Shown here in pieces: positions 30,196 to 34,565 of a stretch of 34,565 bases of DNA (its first letter is position 1; each line of letters begins with the position of its first letter). The position numbers were made by a program, and so were the translations under genes. The notes beneath the pieces were generated by a model that was not told the DNA's origin, did not search any database, and saw nothing but the letters and a program-made list of their open reading frames with translations. Origin of the DNA: Verrucomicrobiia bacterium Tous-C4TDCM (GTDB lineage: Bacteria; Verrucomicrobiota; Verrucomicrobiia; Verrucomicrobiales; Akkermansiaceae); the NCBI GenBank assembly GCA_002304315.1, contig NEUO01000024.1, positions 1-34,565 on the forward strand, in the 5' to 3' direction.

Positions 30196-30599
30196 GCCGA
30201 CCTCGGTTTCGTCGGCGCGCGGGGCCTGCCTGCTGCCGGGTACCGTTCCGGTCGGCTGAGGGCGGCCGACCCAACCTTTGAAAAGTGGGTGGGACAGGAG
30301 ACTCCCCCCTCCTTTCGCGGGGTCGCAGGAGGGGGGGTGGTGCGACAGGGGCTCAGGCAATTCGTCCGCCGGGTTGTTGCAGGGCGGGAAGCTCGAGGGT
30401 GATGGGCGGATGGCTGCGATCCCTGCCGGGATCGGAGGAATCCGAGAGTGTCCGTAGCCGGGGGTGGTCGCTGTCGCTCGACCCCCGGCTACTGGGGCTT
30501 TGATCCCTGCCGGGATCGAAGGTATGGGCGATGCTCGTCAGCAAGCCTGGAGGCTGGCGCTCGACTATCGGCTGCTGGGGCTTTGATCGCCCCGGGATC
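30196..30599. repeat. Palindrome-rich intergenic element
   Basis: Seven inverted repeats lie in about 400 bp: GCCGAC/GTCGGC (30196-30216), GGTCGGC/GCCGACC (30250-30271), CCCCCCTCCT/AGGAGGGGGG (30304-30336), GATCCC/GGGATC (30418-30433 and again 30502-30517), GTAGCCGGGGGT/ACCCCCGGCTAC (30454-30492, a perfect 12-bp stem) and GATC/GATC (30585-30599). TGGGGCTTTGATC occurs twice (30493, 30576), so the second half is a partly duplicated unit. No gene is supported in 30109-30794, and small open frames there are read through the palindromes. Confidence 0.8.
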
Positions 30600-30664
30600 G
30601 AAGGCAATCGGCCTGCTTTCGCACCCTCAGCTCTCGCGCTCGCAGTCGGCTCCTATTCAGAGCC

Positions 30665-30728
30665 TACCATCTACCATCTACGATCTGCCATCTGCCATCT
30701 GCCATCTGCCATCTGCCATCGTGCCATC
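30665..30728. repeat. TGCCATC heptamer tract
   Basis: Eight units in perfect 7-bp phase: TACCATC twice, TACGATC, then TGCCATC five times (30686-30720), followed by GTGCCATC. It lies 66 bp upstream of the apbE start and shares the ACCATC core with the heptamers at 26496. Confidence 0.92.
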
Positions 30729-30794
30729 GTGCGACGGAGAAGCTCGCAAAAAAGACGGGTGGAATCCGCGGCCGGGTTGCGGCAACTTCCGGGC

Positions 30795-31727
30795 GTGAGG
30801 TTTCCGGGGACTTGCTTGTGCGGATGGCTGTTGCTGCTGGGTGGTGCCCCGGCGGAGGAGCAGCGCTTTTCCTTCGAGCGGCCGCTGATGGGGACTCGCT
30901 TTGCCATCATCTGCCACGGGACGGAGGAAGCGGTGGCGAAGGCGGCAGCGGACGAGGCCTTTGCGGAGGGGGAAAAGATCAACGCGGTGGCATCCGATTA
31001 TTTGCCGGACAGCGAGCTGATGCGGTTGCCGGCGGGCGGGGCGGCGGTGGGGGTTTCGCCGTTGCTGGCGGAGCTGCTGGACGTTTCGCGGACGATGGCG
31101 GAGCGCTGCGACGGGGTCTTCGACCCGACGCTGGGGCCGCTGACGGTGCTTTGGCGTGAAAGCCGGCGGACGGGCGAGTTGCCGGCGGCAGAAGCAAGAG
31201 GCCATGCGATGGCGGCTTGCGGGTGGCGGGAGCTGGAAGTGGACGGGAAGGCGCGGACGGTCCGGCTGAAGAAGCCGGGGATGCGGCTCGATCTGGGAGG
31301 CATCGCGAAAGGCTTCGCGGCGGACCGGATGTTCGAGGTGATGATGAAGCACGGTTTTGAGCGGACTTGTATCGCGGCGGGCGGCGATCTGCGTTTGGGC
31401 GATCCGCCGCCGGGGAAGACGGGCTGGAAGGTCGGGTTGAAGACCTTCGATGTGGAGAAGCCGGAAGAGGTGGTGGAGCTTTCGAACTGCGCCGTTTCGA
31501 CTTCGGGCGACCTGCACCAGTTCGTGGAGATCGGCGGGAAGCGGTATTCGCACATCCTCGATCCGCGAACCGGGCTGGGGCTGACGGAACGGCTCGCGGT
31601 CAGCGTGATCGCGCCGACCGCGACGGTGAGCGACGCGCTGGCGACGGCGTGCTGCGTGACCGGGGCGGCGGGAGCGGAGGAATTCGGGCTGAAGCGTGGC
31701 GCGACCCGGGTGATCGTGCGGAAGTGA
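30795..31727 (+). CDS. apbE: FAD:protein FMN transferase (ApbE)
   Basis: A 310-residue exported enzyme that attaches FMN covalently to Thr/Ser of periplasmic flavoproteins. The start is the GTG at 30795, which gives a signal-like start MRFPGTCLCGWLLLLGGAPA. Family motifs follow: RPLMGTRF, FDPTLGPL, RLDLGGIAKGFAADR, AAGGDLRLG, CAVSTSGD, HILDPRTG and SDALATACCV with the metal-binding residues. Its likely client flavoproteins (Rnf, Nqr or others) are not in this window. The gene converges on a LysR gene with four bases between. Confidence 0.92.
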   Translation: MRFPGTCLCGWLLLLGGAPAEEQRFSFERPLMGTRFAIICHGTEEAVAKAAADEAFAEGEKINAVASDYLPDSELMRLPAGGAAVGVSPLLAELLDVSRTMAERCDGVFDPTLGPLTVLWRESRRTGELPAAEARGHAMAACGWRELEVDGKARTVRLKKPGMRLDLGGIAKGFAADRMFEVMMKHGFERTCIAAGGDLRLGDPPPGKTGWKVGLKTFDVEKPEEVVELSNCAVSTSGDLHQFVEIGGKRYSHILDPRTGLGLTERLAVSVIAPTATVSDALATACCVTGAAGAEEFGLKRGATRVIVRK

Positions 31728-31731
31728 CCTT

Positions 31732-32601
31732 TCAGCCGGCTTTGGCGCGTTGGCGGAGACCGGTGAGGACCATTTCGGCCAAGGGCGTGAGCTTGCCGCG
31801 CCAGGCGGCGGCGATGGCGAGTTCGGGGCAGTCGGGGATCGCCCAGGCGACGGTGCCTTTCGGTGCGGCGAGGCCCGGAGCCTTCACGCTGAGGCCGCTG
31901 CCGAAGCCTTGCGCGACGTAAGCGTGGACCAGTTCGAGCGAGTTCACCTCGATCCGCGCCGGCCAGTCGAGGCGGGCCTTGGCGAGGGCCTTCGAGAAAA
32001 GGCGGCAGAGCACGGTGTCGGCGGCGGGGCGGATCAGCGGGAGATCCACCGCCATGCCGTGCATGCCGGAGCGGGCGATTTTATAGGAGTCGGGAAGCAG
32101 CAGGATGAGCGGCATCGAGATCAAGACTTCGGTGCGGATGCCGGCGGGCGGGCGGGACTCGAGTTCGCAGACGGCGAGGTCGACTTCCTCGCGCTCCAGC
32201 AGGTCGAAGGCGCCGCGCTGGTCGGTATCGACGAGGCTGAGTTCGAAGTCCGGGCGGGCCTTGCGGACGGCCGCGAGGACATCGGGCAAGTGCTGGCGGA
32301 TAATCGTCGCCGGGGCGGCGAGGCGGAGGCGGCGGGACGCGGTGCCGGAAATCTTGGCGGCGATGTCCGGCAGCGCGCCGAAGAAGGGCGCGAGGAAATC
32401 GTAGAGTTCCTGGCCGGCGGGGGTGAGCTTGAAAGGGCGGCGCTGGAACAGGCGGACGCCGAGCTCGGCTTCCAACAGGCTGATCTGGCCGCTGATCGCC
32501 GGTTGCTGGATGCCATAGGTCATGCCGCGGGCGGCGGCGGTGATGCCGCCGTTGCGGGCGACGTGGTAGAACAGCTCGAGGTGATGGAGGTTGGGAGCCA
32601 T
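31732..32601 (-). CDS. LysR-type transcriptional regulator
   Basis: A 289-residue regulator. The N-terminal winged helix-turn-helix (LHHLELFYHVARNGGITAAA, then QQPAISGQISLLEAELGVRL and FQRRPFKLTPAG) is typical of LysR proteins, and the remainder is the periplasmic-binding-like effector domain (RLRLAAPATI, DLAVCELES, GFGSGLSVK). The start is the ATG at 32601. It is divergent from the DCC-family gene with 84 bp between, the usual position of a LysR-controlled promoter, so that gene may be a target. The effector is unknown. Confidence 0.9.
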   Translation of the reverse strand: MAPNLHHLELFYHVARNGGITAAARGMTYGIQQPAISGQISLLEAELGVRLFQRRPFKLTPAGQELYDFLAPFFGALPDIAAKISGTASRRLRLAAPATIIRQHLPDVLAAVRKARPDFELSLVDTDQRGAFDLLEREEVDLAVCELESRPPAGIRTEVLISMPLILLLPDSYKIARSGMHGMAVDLPLIRPAADTVLCRLFSKALAKARLDWPARIEVNSLELVHAYVAQGFGSGLSVKAPGLAAPKGTVAWAIPDCPELAIAAAWRGKLTPLAEMVLTGLRQRAKAG

Positions 32602-32685
32602 GCGGGGATTGATCCCGAAGAAAGCGGCCGCGGCACGCCGAAAACGCGGGGTTTTCTCCGGCGGTGGCACTGCTAGGGTGGCGGC

Positions 32686-33093
32686 GTGGCAGGGGAGGAA
32701 AAAATCGTGCTGGCCTTCGACGGCCAGTGCCTGATGTGCAGCCGGAGCATCCGCTGGCTGGCGGAGCACGATGCCGCGGACCAACTGCGCTTCGTCAGGC
32801 TGCAAAGTCCGCGGGGCCGGGAGATGGAAAAACAGGCGGGGACCGGCGACCTGATGACGGCGCTGGTCGCGGCGGACGGGCGGATTTATTCGCGGTCGGA
32901 CGCGGTGTTGCGGCTATGCCGGGCTTTGGAGTGGCGGTTCCGGGTGATCTCGTGGATCGGGCGCACTTTCATCCCGAGGCGGTTCCGGGACGCGGCCTAT
33001 GATTTCATCGCGGCGCGGCGCCACCGCTGGTTCGGGAAGGGCGATGCCTGTGCGATGCCGTCGGAAGCGCTGCGCGGGCGCTTGTTGGAGTAG
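32686..33093 (+). CDS. DCC-family (DUF393/YuxK) thiol-disulfide protein
   Basis: A 135-residue protein of the DCC family, thioredoxin-like. The motif FDGQCLMCSRS holds Asp12, Cys15 and Cys18, which gave the family its name. Arg-rich helices follow, including WIGRTFIPRRFRDAAYDFI near the end. The GTG at 32686 is the start. It faces a LysR gene and precedes the YcgR-like permease gene by 130 bp. The family is proposed to be redox active; no substrate is known. Confidence 0.88.
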   Translation: MAGEEKIVLAFDGQCLMCSRSIRWLAEHDAADQLRFVRLQSPRGREMEKQAGTGDLMTALVAADGRIYSRSDAVLRLCRALEWRFRVISWIGRTFIPRRFRDAAYDFIAARRHRWFGKGDACAMPSEALRGRLLE

Positions 33094-33156
33094 TGCCGAA
33101 GGAGGGCAGCGGGAGGGCGGCTACCATGGGATTCACCGTGGCGGGCCGCCAGAAGA

Positions 33157-33175
33157 CGCAACTTGCAAAGTTGCG
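33157..33175. promoter_or_regulatory. Perfect dyad upstream of the YcgR-like permease
   Basis: CGCAACTT and AAGTTGCG form a perfect 8-bp inverted repeat with a GCA spacer, 49 bp upstream of the permease start. It is well placed for an operator of a metal-responsive repressor, but it could equally be a dispersed palindrome. Confidence 0.5.
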
Positions 33176-33223
33176 CTACTTCGCGGGTTTGACAGCACCG
33201 CCCGCAGCCCCTTTTCTCCGTCC

Positions 33224-34276
33224 GTGTCGCCGGATTCCCAACAGGACTTCGCGTTCGCCTTCCTGAGCATTTTGTTCGAAGGCGCGCCGTTCATTTTGCT
33301 CGGCACGCTGATCAGCGGCTTCATCGATATCTACCTGCCCGCCGGCATGATGGACCGGCTGCTGCCGAAGAAGAAATTCCCGGCCATTCTGGTGGCGGGT
33401 CTGTTAGGGTTCATCCTGCCGGTCTGCGAATGCGCCGTGGTCCCGGTGATCCGCCGGCTGGTGAAGAAGGGCCTGCCGGTGTCCTGCGCGCTGACCTACA
33501 TGCTGGCCGCGCCGATCGTCAATCCGATCACCGCGCTGAGCACGTGGAAGGCCTTCAAAGGTCCCGAGATTCCCTTTGGCGCGGACCTGAGCTACTCCGC
33601 CAGCTTGGTGATGACCGTTTCGCGGCTCGGGCTCGGTTTCCTGGTCGCGGTGGCGGTCGGCTTGATCGTTTCGCGGATCCCGATGGTGAAAATCCTGCGC
33701 CAGCGGCTGGTTGACAGCCTGACCAAGGAGGAGACGCCGGCCGTGGCCCACTCCCATGCTCACGATCACCACGATCACGACCATTCCTGCTGCGGTCACG
33801 ATCACGGCCATGATCACGGGCACGACCACCACCATCACGACGAGAAAAGCGACAACCGCATGGTCGCCGCCTTCCGCTCGTCGATGCGCGACTTCGTGGA
33901 TGTCGGCGTTTATTTCACCATCGGCGTGGCGATTACCGCGCTGTTCAACACCGGCATCGCGCCCGGCGCCGAGTGGCTCGACGGGCTGGCGAAGAACGAC
34001 GTCATCGCCCCGGCCGCGCTGATGGCGCTGGCCTTCGTGCTCAGCCTTTGCAGCACCTCGGACGCCTTCATCGCGGCGACCCTGGACAAGTTCACCTACG
34101 GCGCGAAACTTGCCTTCCTGACTTTCGGTCCGATGCTCGACGTCAAGCTGCTGTTCCTCTATCAGACCGTTCTGAAGAAAAGCTTCATCCTGTGGCTCGC
34201 GCTCGGCTTGTTCGTCACCATCGGCGCGGCGGCGATCGCCTGGCAGGCCGTCATCTTCTCCTTCGCCACCCCGTGA
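33224..34276 (+). CDS. UPF0718/YcgR-like permease with histidine-rich loop
   Basis: A 350-residue membrane protein with about eight helices in two similar halves, of the UPF0718 (DUF318) permease family. The first half carries FILPVCECAVVPVIRRLVKK with the conserved CEC motif, and the second LSLCSTSDAFIAATL. Between them lies a cytoplasmic loop dense in His (AHSHAHDHHDHDH, CCGHDHGHDHGHDHHHH) that would bind zinc or a similar metal. The GTG at 33224 is the chosen start. Its stop overlaps the start of the next gene as GTGA. The pairing with a YcgQ-like gene supports metal-related transport, as for Bacillus ycgRQ (from memory). Confidence 0.88.
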   Translation: MSPDSQQDFAFAFLSILFEGAPFILLGTLISGFIDIYLPAGMMDRLLPKKKFPAILVAGLLGFILPVCECAVVPVIRRLVKKGLPVSCALTYMLAAPIVNPITALSTWKAFKGPEIPFGADLSYSASLVMTVSRLGLGFLVAVAVGLIVSRIPMVKILRQRLVDSLTKEETPAVAHSHAHDHHDHDHSCCGHDHGHDHGHDHHHHDEKSDNRMVAAFRSSMRDFVDVGVYFTIGVAITALFNTGIAPGAEWLDGLAKNDVIAPAALMALAFVLSLCSTSDAFIAATLDKFTYGAKLAFLTFGPMLDVKLLFLYQTVLKKSFILWLALGLFVTIGAAAIAWQAVIFSFATP

Positions 34277-34565
34277 ATCCGAAACTCCAGCGCGTGTTGT
34301 TTTCGCTCGCCCTGATCACCTGGGGTGGGGTGCTGGTGTATTTCTACGCCACGGGCCGGATCACCAAGTATCTCGCGCCGGATTTCCGCCCGCTGTCTTT
34401 GGCCGGAGGACTCGGCCTGCTGGTGGTAGGCGCTTTCAACCTGCTCACGGCGACCCAGGAGGCATCCTGCGGCCACGATCATGGGCCGGACGATACGCAC
34501 GACCATGAAAGCATGGACGTCCATCCGCTGGCAGCATTCCTGATCCTGCTGGTCCCGCTCGGTCT
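34273..34565 (+). CDS. TIGR03943/DUF1980 (YcgQ-like) protein, partial
   Basis: The first 97 codons of a membrane protein cut by the window edge. Two helices are visible (VLFSLALITWGGVLVYFYA and LAGGLGLLVVGAFNLL), then a metal-binding segment CGHDHGPDDTHDHES, then the start of a third helix. The GTG start overlaps the permease stop, so the two are coupled. This family pairs with UPF0718 permeases in many bacteria. Confidence 0.85.
   Translation, partial: MNPKLQRVLFSLALITWGGVLVYFYATGRITKYLAPDFRPLSLAGGLGLLVVGAFNLLTATQEASCGHDHGPDDTHDHESMDVHPLAAFLILLVPLG

Noticed and set aside
30285-30607. Small frames in the palindrome-rich region
   Set aside because: They are translations of the inverted repeats themselves and have no coding signature.

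Overview
The window looks like chromosomal DNA of a GC-rich member of the Verrucomicrobiota, close in style to Luteolibacter or Haloferula. The reasons are a secreted protein of the verrucomicrobial TIGR02597 type beside a PEP-CTERM protein, repeated ExbB/ExbD clusters with giant TPR proteins, start codons that mostly lack a Shine-Dalgarno sequence, frequent GTG/TTG starts, and intergenic regions full of palindromes and short tandem repeats. The taxonomic assignment is inference from gene content. No rRNA, tRNA, CRISPR array or complete prophage was seen.

Layout. 1-1048: an octamer array running into a PfkB-family sugar kinase. 1620-3203: two secreted surface proteins (TIGR02597-like and PEP-CTERM) closed by a strong terminator. 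3274-4665: a RAYT-type IS200-like transposase gene preceded by an unusual block of direct repeats and followed by an orphan coding remnant. 4845-6251: a GlcD-like FAD oxidase. 6253-12211 (minus strand): exbB-exbD-exbD, a 1003-residue TPR protein and a small secreted protein. 12334-13733: endonuclease III and a 3D-domain lipoprotein. 14123-21297 (plus strand): the same set of parts in a different order (TPR, small secreted protein, exbB, exbD, exbD), ending in a TonB-like anchor joined to a squalene-cyclase-like alpha-toroid and broken by a one-base frameshift.

21417-27256 (minus strand): an AAA+ ATPase, YciH/SUI1, a vapBC toxin-antitoxin pair with a DUF3024 gene, and an ABC transporter whose ATPase is frameshifted and whose permease seems to have lost two internal segments. 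27406-29305 (plus strand): an RsmC-like methyltransferase and an RsuA-family pseudouridine synthase, with a heptamer repeat tract as the entire visible leader of the latter. 29309-30108: two uncharacterised genes overlapping by ATGA. 30109-30794: a palindrome-rich intergenic region. 30795-34565: ApbE, a LysR regulator, a DCC-family protein, and a YcgR/YcgQ-like pair with histidine-rich metal-binding segments, the second cut by the window edge.

The most notable biology is the pair of permuted ExbBD/TPR modules that face each other around nth and the 3D lipoprotein. They probably form two proton-motive-force-driven envelope machines, one of which carries a TonB-type SxxxH transmembrane anchor with an alpha-toroid in place of the usual TonB C-terminal domain. 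Also notable are the degenerate 7-bp tandem tracts at three loci, the transposase-linked repeat block, and a cluster of broken genes between 20.8 and 27.1 kb that is either real decay or assembly error.
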